A stretch of 64,000 nt of DNA from an uncultured Bacillaceae bacterium (GCA_947497585.1 CANMHG010000006.1:124001-188000), one strand, 5' to 3'. Numbered from the stretch's first letter, positions 17,655-26,419 are shown. Translations and numbers: made by a program. Notes: generated by a model from the sequence alone, not told the origin.

Positions 17655-18073
17655 CTTGCCTTAATACATAATCACTGTGCTAAAGGACCGGTATGCGTCA
17701 TACTACTATGAAGTATTAACTGTTTATTTTTTATATTCATTTTTAAACTGCAATTCATCTATCAACTTACCGATTATTCAAACAATTTAGAGCAAAAATA
17801 ATTAGTTTTTGGAGACAAGCTCCTAATTCTATTTTACAAAAGATTACAAAGAAAGTAAGTAAATTTTTTTAAGATGAGTCATCCTACCCTGTGGGCTTCA
17901 TCTGAAAGGAAGAAGTGCTAGCAGCTTTTCTACTAGAAGAATTAACTGTAGTTTAGATTTCGAATGTTTAATTGCCCCTATAAAAGATGGTGAAAGGATA
18001 AACCTCTTATATGGGCCTTTATTCCTATTTAGTATATTGTAACTCCATTTCTATTATTTTACAATAAAAAATA
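17655..18073. other. Unassigned intergenic region
   Basis: About 420 bp upstream of the diguanylate cyclase gene. I see no gene in it. It includes a near-palindromic GATGAGTCATC (around 17874-17884) that can pair with ATCTGA-type sequence 20 bp further on, and a CTAG-bounded imperfect hairpin near 17918-17936. These could belong to a leader of the minus-strand gene, but no known riboswitch pattern is recognised. Confidence 0.3.
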
Positions 18074-18129
18074 ATGGTGCCCATCCTCCAATGCACTCGG
18101 GAAGAAATGCACTGGAGGACAGGCACCAT
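18074..18129 (-). terminator. Large hairpin after the Fnr-like gene
   Basis: ATGGTGCC (18074-18081) pairs with GGCACCAT (18122-18129), and inner arms TCCTCCA/TGGAGGA and TGCA/TGCA extend the stem. It lies 27 bp beyond the Fnr-like stop. Its outline (GGTGCCTGTCC...) recalls a dispersed Bacillaceae hairpin, so it may be a mobile repeat acting as a terminator. Confidence 0.6.
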
Positions 18130-18156
18130 ACAGTAAGATCACGTATAGTACACATC

Positions 18157-18879
18157 TTATAGACATTCACAAATCTCATATAGTTTTTCAATGTTACATA
18201 CCACCACTTTGCGGTCAATGTAATCAATGATACCTTCTCTTTTCCAACCATTTAAGATACGGTTAACACTTTCTCTTGATGTTCCAATATAGTCACCATA
18301 TTCCTTATTTGTTAACTCGATCGTGATTAGGATTCCATCAGCACACTTAACTCCATTATTCGTAGCTAATCGAACTAATGTTGATGCTAATGCACCTGTC
18401 TTATCATTAAATAATAGGTCATTTAATTTTGATTGAGTTGCACGGTGCATCCACCCTAACCAACTCATAAACTCTACTGCAAAACTTCCGAATTCATACA
18501 TTAACTTCTTTAAATCTTTTAAAAGTATTACTCCTACTTCACTATCTTCCGTTACTTCTGCTCGATAGTCATAATATAATTCATCATTTATTCCAAGAAA
18601 CTCACCTAAGATGCTGCCTTCTTCTTTAATAGAAAGAAGAAATTCTTTTCCACTCTCAGTTGATGTTCTTAATTTAACTCTTCCTGATTGTACATAGTAC
18701 AACTTATCCATTTGCTCGCCTTCCCAGAATAAATGGTGACCAGCTGTTATCTTCTTTGTTCTCATAATTCCTTGTAATTTTTCAAAGTTCTCCGTTGATA
18801 AGAATTGGATAACACTCTTTTTAATTGAATCTATATTAAAAGAATAACCTTGATTTGATTGCTGAAGCATGATTGCCAT
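18157..18879 (-). CDS. Fnr-like Crp-family transcriptional regulator
   Basis: A 240-residue Crp/Fnr-family activator. A cyclic-nucleotide-fold domain (about 20-140), a dimer helix (FEFMxW-like VEFMSWLGWMHRATQSKLNDLL) and a winged HTH (TNKEYGDYIGTSRESVNRIL, about 190-210) align with Bacillus subtilis Fnr. The Asp in KLNDLL (Asp154) that ligates the iron-sulfur cluster in that protein is kept. The C-terminus is different: it has Cys228, Cys237 and Cys239 but ends at ICECL, lacking the longer CxxCPxxxC tail. Oxygen sensing through a cluster is therefore uncertain. AGGGGG precedes the ATG. It is divergent from the GAF/NreABC-like genes. Confidence 0.85.
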   Translation of the reverse strand: MAIMLQQSNQGYSFNIDSIKKSVIQFLSTENFEKLQGIMRTKKITAGHHLFWEGEQMDKLYYVQSGRVKLRTSTESGKEFLLSIKEEGSILGEFLGINDELYYDYRAEVTEDSEVGVILLKDLKKLMYEFGSFAVEFMSWLGWMHRATQSKLNDLLFNDKTGALASTLVRLATNNGVKCADGILITIELTNKEYGDYIGTSRESVNRILNGWKREGIIDYIDRKVVVCNIEKLYEICECL

Positions 18880-19244
18880 TTTTCATTCCCCCTGTGTGTT
18901 TCTTTGTACTTTAATCATATATCCATAGTGTTAATTACGGTATCGGGGGAATTACTGAACTTTACATTCGTTTTTTCCCTATTCAACTTACGTACTTTTC
19001 CCCAAGATTTTGTATAATCCTAGTGGAAAACAGTAAAAATGATGGATGAAAGTCATTTTCCTGAAAGTAAAGTTAGGGGAATTCCCTGAATTACAATCTC
19101 CCTAAAAAGGATTACAATGGATGAAGTAAGATGTTTATAAGGTAGTCTCAAATTGTTACCTGTTCAGCTTACTGTAGAAGATTTTTAATACAGTTGGTCC
19201 CAAGACAGAAAGATCACAGAATAAGTGGTCAAGGGGAGATTAAT
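18880..19244. promoter_or_regulatory. Divergent regulatory region with repeated GGGGAATT motif
   Basis: 365 bp between the Fnr-like and GAF genes. Two similar sequences, GGGGAATTACTGAACTTTACA (18946-18966, shown shortened: GGGGAATTACTGAAC) and GGGGAATTCCCTGAATTACA (19076-19095), share GGGGAATT, CTGAA and TTACA in the same order. They could be binding sites for the linked response regulator or the Fnr-like protein. No other structure is recognised. Confidence 0.4.
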
Positions 19245-19688
19245 ATGGAGACAATTAAAATAGCAATGGAAGCTAAACTTAATGCACTTTGTACAGAAAC
19301 ATCAAGTGATTTCTCCGCGTTTGCACAAGTAAATGAGCACAACTACGAGATTCATTGGAAATATGTTTATGGTAATCAGAATAAAAGATATAAACAAATG
19401 ATCGGGAAACCTGGAAAAGGCTTATCTGGATCAGTTGTCCGTTTTGGAAGAAACATAGTTATCGACCAGAATACACCTGATGCAGCACTAAGAAGACTTG
19501 AGTACCCAATCATGCTTGCTGAGAATTTACAATCAGCCATTGCAGTTCCCGTTAAATCTTACAATCAAATTCTAGGTATTTTACTACTAGGGTCACGCTC
19601 TCCTAAGGAGTATAGTGAAGATCAAATTTCCTTTGTTGGCCGTAAAGCTGAGGAAATATCATCCTTATTTTTAAAAGCCATACCATAA
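19245..19688 (+). CDS. GAF-domain protein, NreA-like
   Basis: A soluble 147-residue protein made almost entirely of one GAF domain (about 15-145), including the core PGKGLSGSVVRFGRNIVI and AIAVPVKSYNQILGILLLGS. It resembles NreA, the nitrate-binding GAF protein of staphylococci that tunes the NreB kinase, in length and in lying next to a LuxR-type regulator and a HisKA_3 kinase. I chose the ATG at 19245 because AAGGGGAG lies 6 nt before it; upstream GTG starts lack this. Ligand binding is inferred from context only. Confidence 0.75.
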   Translation: METIKIAMEAKLNALCTETSSDFSAFAQVNEHNYEIHWKYVYGNQNKRYKQMIGKPGKGLSGSVVRFGRNIVIDQNTPDAALRRLEYPIMLAENLQSAIAVPVKSYNQILGILLLGSRSPKEYSEDQISFVGRKAEEISSLFLKAIP

Positions 19689-19693
19689 TGACT

Positions 19694-19727
19694 AATGAAT
19701 CCCATTGAAAGGATTCATTTTTTTTTA
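19694..19727 (+). terminator. Intrinsic terminator between GAF and response regulator genes
   Basis: AATGAATCC (19694-19702) pairs with GGATTCATT (19711-19719) and is followed by a run of T. It should limit read-through from the GAF gene into the regulator-kinase pair. Confidence 0.8.
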
Positions 19728-19787
19728 TATGATGAAACTACTATGTAAGAGATGTCACACTACGATTAATCGGTAAGGAGGAAGAAA

Positions 19788-20441
19788 ATGGTTAAACTTC
19801 TAATTGTAGACGACCATGTCGTAGTACGATCGGGACTAATGATGTTATTGAACGGTAAAGATAATATCGAAGTAATAGGGGAAGCTTCTGAAGGGGATGA
19901 GGCAATCCGTAAAGCACAGGAATTAAATCCTGATGTTGTTTTAATGGATTTAAGTATGCCTCATGGTAAAGATGGTTTAACAGCGACTAAGGAATTACAT
20001 GAACTAATGCCCCAGGTAGCAATTCTTATCCTAACAATGCATGATGATGAGGAATATTTATTTCGTGCAATCCATTCAGGTGCTTCAGGATATATCTTAA
20101 AGAATGCTCCGCATGAGGACCTTTTATCTGCTATCCATTCGGTTGCTTCTGGTAATGCTTATTTAAACCCAACAGCAACGAAAAGTTTAATGAGTGGTTA
20201 TATGGATCGTGTAAAAAATGGCGAGGGCTCAAATTCTTTTGAATTATTATCTGACCGTGAGAAAGAGATTTTAGAGTGGATTGCAAAAGGTTACTCTAAT
20301 AAGGAAATAGCCTCTCATTTAGTGATTAGTGTTAAGACGGTTGAGTCCCACAAAAGCAACTTAATGGAGAAACTAGGTATAAAAACTAGACCAGAATTAG
20401 TTGAATACGCTATGAAGAAAGGATTGCTCCGTTTTGAATAA
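19788..20441 (+). CDS. NarL/LuxR-family response regulator, NreC-like
   Basis: 217 residues: a receiver domain (1-120) with acidic pocket VDDH, phosphorylated Asp54 in VVLMDLSMP and the Thr/Lys switch (LTMHDD, LKNAP), then a LuxR-type HTH (about 150-215; LSDREKEILEWIAKGYSNKEIA and VKTVESHKSNLMEKL). It closely resembles NreC/DegU-type regulators. AAGGAGG precedes the ATG. It overlaps the kinase gene by 8 nt, so the pair is co-translated and should form one two-component system. Confidence 0.9.
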   Translation: MVKLLIVDDHVVVRSGLMMLLNGKDNIEVIGEASEGDEAIRKAQELNPDVVLMDLSMPHGKDGLTATKELHELMPQVAILILTMHDDEEYLFRAIHSGASGYILKNAPHEDLLSAIHSVASGNAYLNPTATKSLMSGYMDRVKNGEGSNSFELLSDREKEILEWIAKGYSNKEIASHLVISVKTVESHKSNLMEKLGIKTRPELVEYAMKKGLLRFE

Positions 20442-21540
20442 AAAAGAACGTCTATCACATCAATCTGAAATTGGTGGCCCAAATGTAGAAATGCTTTTAG
20501 CTACTCTTCAGGATCATATCCAGGATTCAAATATACGTACGGAATTAAAACAATCCTTAACTCATCTTACAGATTTAACGTTCGCGCTCGATGAATCATC
20601 AATTGTTGCCTTAACTGATCAAAAGGGAAGAATACAATATGTGAATAAGAAATTCTGTGAGATATCTCAGTACACTAAAGAAGAATTACTTGGTAAAGAC
20701 CATAGGATAATTAACTCAGGATATCACAGTAAAGAATTTATGACATCATTATGGAAAACGATTTCCTCTGGACAGGTCTGGAAAGGTGAAATCAAAAATA
20801 GAGCAAAAGACGGCTCTTTCTACTGGGTAAATACGACAATTGTTCCATTCTTAGATGATGATGGGAAACCATATCAATATTTAGCAGTTCGTAGTGAAGT
20901 AACTGAACTTAAAGAAGTTCAAGATGAACTGCAGAAAATGATGAACCGCGTCATTAGTATTCAGGAAGAAGAACGAAAGCGATTTTCTAGAGAATTACAT
21001 GATGGTGTTGGGCAAAGTATGTTCTCACTTCTAATACAACTTGATCAACTAATTAGTGATACAACAGACAATCGACTTCAAAAACTGAGAGATGATGTTT
21101 CTTTTGTAATTGAAGATATCCGAGGACTTGCTTGGGAACTTCGACCATCTGTTTTAGATGACCTTGGAGTAGTACCGGCAATCCGAAAGTATATCGAAAA
21201 CTTCTCTCAGCATTATGGAATTCAAGTACATTTTGAATGTAACCTTAGAACTAGAATAGATATTCAAAAAGAAACAACCATCTATAGAGTGATTCAAGAG
21301 GCACTAACCAATATCGGGAAATACGCTAATGTAGATGAAGCTTTCGTTTCTGTTCTTGAAACAGACAATGATGTAGAAGTTAAGATTGTTGACAAAGGTA
21401 GAGGATTTATTAGAGATAGAAAAGGAAAAGGCGTTGGCCTCTTCAGCATGGAAGAACGTGCAAAAGGAGTAGGCGGACACTTCTCTATCACCTCAACAGA
21501 AGGTGAAGGCACAACAATCGAATTCAGCGTACCAAAATAA
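20434..21540 (+). CDS. PAS / HisKA_3 sensor kinase, NreB-like
   Basis: A soluble 368-residue kinase. An N-terminal linker is followed by one PAS/PAC domain (about 50-160), a HisKA_3 domain with His189 in RKRFSRELHDGVGQ, and a HATPase domain ending the protein (GKGVGLFSMEERAKGVGG). It starts at TTG inside the regulator gene. Staphylococcal NreB has four clustered Cys in its PAS domain that hold an oxygen-labile cluster. Here the PAS domain has only Cys75, so the same sensing chemistry is not expected. The real signal is unknown, and the GAF protein may supply it. Confidence 0.88.
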   Translation: MNKKERLSHQSEIGGPNVEMLLATLQDHIQDSNIRTELKQSLTHLTDLTFALDESSIVALTDQKGRIQYVNKKFCEISQYTKEELLGKDHRIINSGYHSKEFMTSLWKTISSGQVWKGEIKNRAKDGSFYWVNTTIVPFLDDDGKPYQYLAVRSEVTELKEVQDELQKMMNRVISIQEEERKRFSRELHDGVGQSMFSLLIQLDQLISDTTDNRLQKLRDDVSFVIEDIRGLAWELRPSVLDDLGVVPAIRKYIENFSQHYGIQVHFECNLRTRIDIQKETTIYRVIQEALTNIGKYANVDEAFVSVLETDNDVEVKIVDKGRGFIRDRKGKGVGLFSMEERAKGVGGHFSITSTEGEGTTIEFSVPK

Positions 21541-21546
21541 AAACTT

Positions 21547-21598
21547 GGGGCCTGACCCCCGGCGCTTTAAAGCTTTAGCGTGCCGGGGGTCAGGCCCC
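21547..21598. repeat. 52-bp palindromic repeat, copy 1
   Basis: Full-length copy with arms GGGGCCTGACCCCC and its reverse complement around a TTTAAAGCTTTA centre. It lies between the convergent NreB-like kinase and ABC permease genes and may act as their terminator. Confidence 0.95.
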
Positions 21599-21604
21599 AA
21601 AACT

Positions 21605-22402
21605 TTAATTCAAATCTCTTTTCTTATAAGATGTAAACGTGAGTGTAAGGAGAGTAAAGACAAGAATAAATGAAAGGATAAAATATATCGTCTCATATCC
21701 ACCCCCACCACCTATAATCTGCTTTGCTTCAAAGTATTTAAAAGGGGTAAGGTACTTAAAGGGTTCGAGACTTTCTTTCATATCAATCGCAATAGACAAG
21801 ATAAACGCCGCAAGTAAGATTGCAGTTGCTATGGATGCAGCTTTTTTGGAGTTCTTTTTTAGAGCTGCTAGTGCTGTGCCAATGGACATGAATAAAATTT
21901 GTAGGATAAACAAACCTATCATTAGTAAAGCTATGTCCTTAAAAACAGCTGCTCCATCTGCATTTTGCTGTACAACTAGTAAAGAGGTTATGAAAGTTAT
22001 TATATTAAGCACCACTACATTTACTACGGTTGCACCAAGTTTTGATGCAATAATTTTATTTCTAGACAACGGTTTAACAAATAAAAACTCTGCCGTTTTA
22101 TCTCTTTCCTCTTTTGCAATCATTGTTGCTCCAAGCATACTCGAATGAATAACAGACATTAGTACAATATATAAAAATAGTAATCCATAATAGCCCATAA
22201 TGGTAGAAAGGTCGAAAGAATTGGAACCCATAATGGCTTGAAGAGACTTTGGCATTTGAGACATTAATTCATTCATTGACTGGTCGCTAGACGAAAAACC
22301 TGAATATTTACCAACTCCACTTACAATCAATAAGACCATACCTATACACCATATAATTAAAGACTTACGATGAGCCTTTATTTCCCTGACAAATAAATTC
22401 AT
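21605..22402 (-). CDS. ABC-2 type permease
   Basis: A 265-residue permease with six membrane helices, an amphipathic N-terminus (FVREIKAHRKSLIIW) and the long extracellular loop after helix 1 that is typical of ABC-2 permeases. KEERDKTAEFLFVKPLSRNKIIASK, the segment that couples to the ATPase, is present. It is paralogous to the gene just upstream, and the two probably form a heterodimer. Last gene of the TetR-ATPase-permease-permease operon. The substrate, perhaps a drug, peptide or lipid, cannot be told. Confidence 0.87.
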   Translation of the reverse strand: MNLFVREIKAHRKSLIIWCIGMVLLIVSGVGKYSGFSSSDQSMNELMSQMPKSLQAIMGSNSFDLSTIMGYYGLLFLYIVLMSVIHSSMLGATMIAKEERDKTAEFLFVKPLSRNKIIASKLGATVVNVVVLNIITFITSLLVVQQNADGAAVFKDIALLMIGLFILQILFMSIGTALAALKKNSKKAASIATAILLAAFILSIAIDMKESLEPFKYLTPFKYFEAKQIIGGGGGYETIYFILSFILVFTLLTLTFTSYKKRDLN

Positions 22403-22417
22403 TATGAATCCACCTCC

Positions 22418-23215
22418 CTAAACAGTATGAACATCTCTTTTGTGATAAATATAAAAACTTGCCGTAATGGCTGTAATAACAATTAACACACCAACAATTA
22501 GAAATGAATTTTCGTAGCTTGCATTTTCAATAATATAATTTGTAGTAAAGTAATTAAAAGGTGTGATAAACCTCAAAGCCGTGTCATCCATTGCCGAGCT
22601 GACCATCGCAACCATAAAAAAGCCAAATACAGTCCCTAAGGAGACAGATATAACTGATTTTATTTTAGGAAATACCACAGAAACAACCACTCCTATTGAT
22701 AGGAAAATAAGCTGGACCAAAAATAAGCTAAATGCGATTAAAAATAATGTCGTTACATTGAACTCCTGCTCGCTTACTAATGTCGCCATGACCATTGTGG
22801 TGCCTATGAAAAAGACATTCGTAATGATGAGCGATGTTAAAGCTGCTAATAGTTTTGCTGATAAAATCTGATTACGAGTTACTGGCTTTGTCAGTAAGAA
22901 ATCTGCCGTCTTTTCGCTCGTTTCCTTAGATACTAGTGATGTTCCAAGTGTCATTGCTTGAATAGCACCACAAAGCTTTAAATATAGGAATATATAAGAG
23001 TAGAAACCTATCACTGTTGCGATACTATCAACCGATAATCCAATTGCTTTTCGCAGCTCTTCTGGAAAGCCTTCTAACATTTCCTTAAAGGCTTGAGCAT
23101 CACTTGAAAAGGAAGGAAAAATCGCTAGAAATAGTACGACGAGTGACATCTGAGTTATAGTCCATATAATCGTGGACTTACGATATACCCGTAATTCATG
23201 AAGATACATATTCAT
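22418..23215 (-). CDS. ABC-2 type permease
   Basis: A 265-residue permease of the same size and plan as its downstream paralogue, with six helices and the coupling segment KETSEKTADFLLTKPVTRNQILSAK. It begins 4 nt after the ATPase gene and ends 15 nt before the second permease, so all are read from one mRNA. Together with the ATPase it should form an exporter under TetR control. Confidence 0.87.
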   Translation of the reverse strand: MNMYLHELRVYRKSTIIWTITQMSLVVLFLAIFPSFSSDAQAFKEMLEGFPEELRKAIGLSVDSIATVIGFYSYIFLYLKLCGAIQAMTLGTSLVSKETSEKTADFLLTKPVTRNQILSAKLLAALTSLIITNVFFIGTTMVMATLVSEQEFNVTTLFLIAFSLFLVQLIFLSIGVVVSVVFPKIKSVISVSLGTVFGFFMVAMVSSAMDDTALRFITPFNYFTTNYIIENASYENSFLIVGVLIVITAITASFYIYHKRDVHTV

Positions 23216-23219
23216 AGCC

Positions 23220-24104
23220 TTAGTCCTCCTTTTCGTAAAAATGCATAAAGATTTCTTCTAGACTAGGCTCCTCTATCCAAATATTCGAGATCTCAATCTC
23301 CGAAATCTTTTTCATGATTGGATTAATATCACCCTTAAACATAAAACTTACTAGGTTGCCATTTACTTCAAGTTGGTTGATACCTTGATTTGAAAAGTAG
23401 TTTTGTTCAATTTGTGCTTTTGTTTCAATCTTAATTTTCTTATAGTTATTTTCTTTTAACGTACTAATCTTTTCAACTTGGACTATGCGTCCATCTTTTA
23501 TAATAGCTACACGATCACATAGTCGCTGAACTTCACTTAGAATGTGTGATGAGAAGAGGATCGTAGCACCCTTCTTGTTCTCTTTTTCTAGTAGATCAAA
23601 GAACTTCTGTTGCATTAACGGATCTAATCCACTCGTAGGTTCGTCGAGAATGATTAGCTTAGGTTCATGTAATAAGCCTTGAACGATACCAACCTTCTTT
23701 TTATTCCCTAAACTCAGGTCATCGATCTTTTTCGTTAAATCTAGTTCTAGAATTTCAGCTAACTCTTTTATTCTTTTTGTACAATCTTTTTTATAAAAGC
23801 TTGCTGAGTATTTTAGAAGATCAATTACCTTCATATTGTCGTAATAAAAAACCTCAGAAGGCAAATAGCCTATTTCCTTTTTAATCTCTGGTCCATGTTC
23901 AATAATGTCTTTGCCAAATATCGTGGCACTACCACTTGTTGGGTAGATTAAGGATAATAGAGTGCGAATTGTCGTAGATTTACCAGCACCATTTGGTCCG
24001 ATAAACCCAAAGATTTCGCCTTGTTCTACATGAAAACTTACATCTACAATTCCACGTGACTTACCATAGCTCTTCGTTAACTTATTAATTTCAATTACAT
24101 TCAT
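23220..24104 (-). CDS. ABC transporter ATP-binding protein
   Basis: A 294-residue ATPase of the BcrA/CcmA-like DrugE1 group: Walker A GPNGAGKSTT (about 34-43), signature LSLGNKKKVGI (note G-N in place of G-G/Q), Walker B LIILDEPTSGLDP and switch His in FSSHILSE, plus the C-terminal extension usual for drug-type exporters. It overlaps the TetR gene by 4 nt (ATGA) and is followed by its two permeases. It energises export of an unknown substrate. Confidence 0.92.
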   Translation of the reverse strand: MNVIEINKLTKSYGKSRGIVDVSFHVEQGEIFGFIGPNGAGKSTTIRTLLSLIYPTSGSATIFGKDIIEHGPEIKKEIGYLPSEVFYYDNMKVIDLLKYSASFYKKDCTKRIKELAEILELDLTKKIDDLSLGNKKKVGIVQGLLHEPKLIILDEPTSGLDPLMQQKFFDLLEKENKKGATILFSSHILSEVQRLCDRVAIIKDGRIVQVEKISTLKENNYKKIKIETKAQIEQNYFSNQGINQLEVNGNLVSFMFKGDINPIMKKISEIEISNIWIEEPSLEEIFMHFYEKED

Positions 24105-24745
24105 GCTTTGCCTCCTCCTTCTGAGTAGAAAGAATTTCTTAACATCTCTATATAAATATCAACTTCCGCGAAAGCTTCATTGAAACTATCGTTTGCATCC
24201 TCAAGTAATCTTGCTTTTTCAAGAGCTTGATTACTGAAGCCTTCTAGTGTCCAGAGGATGATATTAATCGTCCTTTTAACATCTAGGCCTTCTCTGAATT
24301 GGGTTGTATCTATTCCATCAAACAATTTAGCAGAATGTTCCTTTAATAACTTGCTATTGCTATCGTTTAATTCAGCCTTCACTTCACTGGACTTTTCCAT
24401 TTGAACAGTGACCATAAAATTAAATATTTCAGGGTATTTGTTCATCAATTGGCTTTTGAGAAGAATGATGTTTCGTAACCGATTAAATATATCCCTTTCT
24501 GTTAAATCTAGTTCTGCAAACATCTCCTCCATAATAATTTCTACAAAGTAGTCATACAGGAAGAAAAATAACTCTTTTTTATTTTTAAAGTAATGAAATA
24601 GAAGCCCTTTTGATATACCCGCTCCTTTCACAATTTCATTGGTTGACGCATTGTCATACCCTTTTTGTGTGAACTCATTAAGTGCTGCATTTAATATGCG
24701 GTCTCTTTTTTCATGCTCCAAACTTAAAAACTTTTCTGTGTTCAT
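24101..24745 (-). CDS. TetR/AcrR-family regulator of the ABC exporter
   Basis: A 214-residue repressor with an N-terminal HTH (about 20-60; EFTQKGYDNASTNEIVKGAGISKGLLFHYFKNKKELF) and a helical ligand-binding domain. It is the first gene of the operon it probably controls, and two identical-core inverted repeats lie in front of it. The ligand is likely a substrate of the transporter, which is inference. Confidence 0.9.
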   Translation of the reverse strand: MNTEKFLSLEHEKRDRILNAALNEFTQKGYDNASTNEIVKGAGISKGLLFHYFKNKKELFFFLYDYFVEIIMEEMFAELDLTERDIFNRLRNIILLKSQLMNKYPEIFNFMVTVQMEKSSEVKAELNDSNSKLLKEHSAKLFDGIDTTQFREGLDVKRTINIILWTLEGFSNQALEKARLLEDANDSFNEAFAEVDIYIEMLRNSFYSEGGGKA

Positions 24746-24781
24746 TTATTAATGCCTACTTTCAAGACTAATTTATCTTTG

Positions 24782-24831
24782 TTGACCACATCGGTCAATT
24801 ACATTATATCCCTAACTGACCACATTGGTCA
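24782..24831. promoter_or_regulatory. Two probable TetR operators
   Basis: TGACCacatcGGTCA (24783-24797) and TGACCacattGGTCA (24817-24831) are near-identical inverted repeats spaced 34 bp centre to centre, upstream of the TetR gene, an ordinary arrangement for autoregulated TetR exporters. Confidence 0.85.
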
Positions 24832-24851
24832 ATAAGGAAATTGTGTCTTTT

Positions 24852-24903
24852 GGGGCCTGACCCCCGGCGCTTTAAATCTTTAACGCACCGGGGGTCAGGC
24901 CCC
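24852..24903. repeat. 52-bp palindromic repeat, copy 2
   Basis: Full-length copy flanked by TTTT and AAAA. It is unusual in lying between two divergent genes, where a terminator would have no obvious use. It separates the TetR operators from the glutamate dehydrogenase promoter region. Confidence 0.95.
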
Positions 24904-24970
24904 AAAACATCATTTGCACTGTTAGTATGTTACAATTTAGTTGCGACAATAAAACAGGAGGGATTATTTG

Positions 24971-26350
24971 ATGGTTAGTCAAACAAGAGTAATTGTTCAA
25001 GAATCTTTGGATGCTTTATTGGAGGATAAAACATTCTTACCAGAATTAACTAATAAAACAAGGGAGCAGGCTTTTACCTCCTTAGGAGCCATTCTTTCTA
25101 CCCCTAACCATGTTAATAAGGCATTTTTGCGAATACCCTTAGAAGATGGAAAGGTTGTTAGAATCCCTGCTTTTCGAGTTCAACATAACAACACGCTTGG
25201 TCCTTATAAAGGGGGAATTCGCTTCCACGAGTCGGTTAATGAGGAAGAAGTAGTCAATCTCGCTTCTCTTATGACACTTAAGTGTGCACTTCACGAGGTT
25301 CCCTTTGGCGGAGGTAAGGGTGGAGTGGTATTAGATCCCCGAACAATTTCGATTAAAGAATTACATTCAGTTTGTAAAAAATACGTACAGTACTTCAGTG
25401 ATATTCTAGGGCCAGATAAAGATATTCCTGCTCCAGATGTTGGTTCAGGAGAACGTGAAATGGACTGGATGATGGCTGAATACAAAAGCATTCGCCCAGG
25501 CCAACCGTACCGAGGGAGTTTTACAGGAAAAAGTGTAGTTAACGGTGGATCGCTTGGACGTAGGGAAGCGACAGGTAAAGGAGTATACTTTACTTTCCGT
25601 TATATGCTTTATGACTTTATGAAGGATCAAAAAAATCTCTTAGCAAAAACTGATAACCCTTTTGCAAAGACTGCATTAGCTCATGAAAATAAGCCTCTCA
25701 CCATGGCCGTACAAGGCTTTGGTAATGTAGGTTCTGTGGCTGCGCTCGAAGCATACCACTGCACTCATCTCCAAAATAAAATTGTGGCTGTAAGTGATCG
25801 AAATGTTACTCTATATAATTCAGATGGATTAGATGTTCCTACTTTAGTAAAATTCACTGCGGAAAACAAAGGGGATTTGCCTTCAACTGAAGAACTATTG
25901 GTAAAGGCTGATGTCAAAGCAGAAATCCTAGATCGTTCAGAAGTACTATACTTAGATGTGGATTGTTTAATGTTAGCTGCATTAGAGGATCAAATACACA
26001 AGGATAACATGGATAAAATTAAAGCTTCCATTATTGTAGAAGGTGCAAATGCTCCGGTGACAAGTGAAGCTGATGCATACCTTAATGCTAATGGAGCTAT
26101 CATTATACCTGACATACTAGCCAATGCAGGTGGTGTTATTGTGTCTTACTTCGAATGGTTACAAGGTCGAGAAACTCAGTTCTACAGTGAAGAAGCAGTC
26201 TATAAGCTCTTATACGATAAAATGCAATCTACGATGAGTACCATTCTTCCTACTTACTTTAGTGACCCATTTTCATTACGGCAGAATTGTTACATCCAGT
26301 CCGTCATGAAACTATCCACCATTCTATATAGGCAAGGGAAATTATATTAA
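24971..26350 (+). CDS. Glutamate dehydrogenase family protein
   Basis: A 459-residue Glu/Leu/Phe/Val dehydrogenase interconverting an amino acid with its 2-oxoacid and ammonia. Substrate-binding segments GPYKGGIRFHESVNEEEV and LKCALHEVPFGGGKGGV are intact, as is the catalytic-Asp region DIPAPDVGSGEREMDWM, followed by the NAD domain with VQGFGNVGSVAA. AGGAGGG lies 8 nt before the ATG at 24971. It is somewhat longer than Bacillus RocG/GudB (about 425), through inserts around residues 215-240 and the C-terminus, so specificity for glutamate is likely but not certain. Monocistronic. Confidence 0.88.
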   Translation: MVSQTRVIVQESLDALLEDKTFLPELTNKTREQAFTSLGAILSTPNHVNKAFLRIPLEDGKVVRIPAFRVQHNNTLGPYKGGIRFHESVNEEEVVNLASLMTLKCALHEVPFGGGKGGVVLDPRTISIKELHSVCKKYVQYFSDILGPDKDIPAPDVGSGEREMDWMMAEYKSIRPGQPYRGSFTGKSVVNGGSLGRREATGKGVYFTFRYMLYDFMKDQKNLLAKTDNPFAKTALAHENKPLTMAVQGFGNVGSVAALEAYHCTHLQNKIVAVSDRNVTLYNSDGLDVPTLVKFTAENKGDLPSTEELLVKADVKAEILDRSEVLYLDVDCLMLAALEDQIHKDNMDKIKASIIVEGANAPVTSEADAYLNANGAIIIPDILANAGGVIVSYFEWLQGRETQFYSEEAVYKLLYDKMQSTMSTILPTYFSDPFSLRQNCYIQSVMKLSTILYRQGKLY

Positions 26351-26356
26351 CATTTT

Positions 26357-26408
26357 GGGGCCTGACCCCCGGCGCTTTAAAGCTTTAACGCACCGGGGGT
26401 CAGGCCCC
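26357..26408. repeat. 52-bp palindromic repeat, copy 3
   Basis: Full-length copy between the convergent glutamate dehydrogenase and acyl-CoA dehydrogenase genes, with T-runs on both flanks (TTTT before, TTTTG after), so it could terminate at least one of them. Confidence 0.95.
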
Positions 26409-26419
26409 TTTTGTCATAA

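Noticed and set aside
18054..18251. Minus-strand frame near the fnr 3' end, considered as a frameshifted Cys-rich tail
   Set aside because: Its residues (MCTIRDLTVWCL) do not resemble the CxxCPxxxC tail of Fnr and no homopolymer marks a frameshift site; kept only as a possibility under the Fnr finding.
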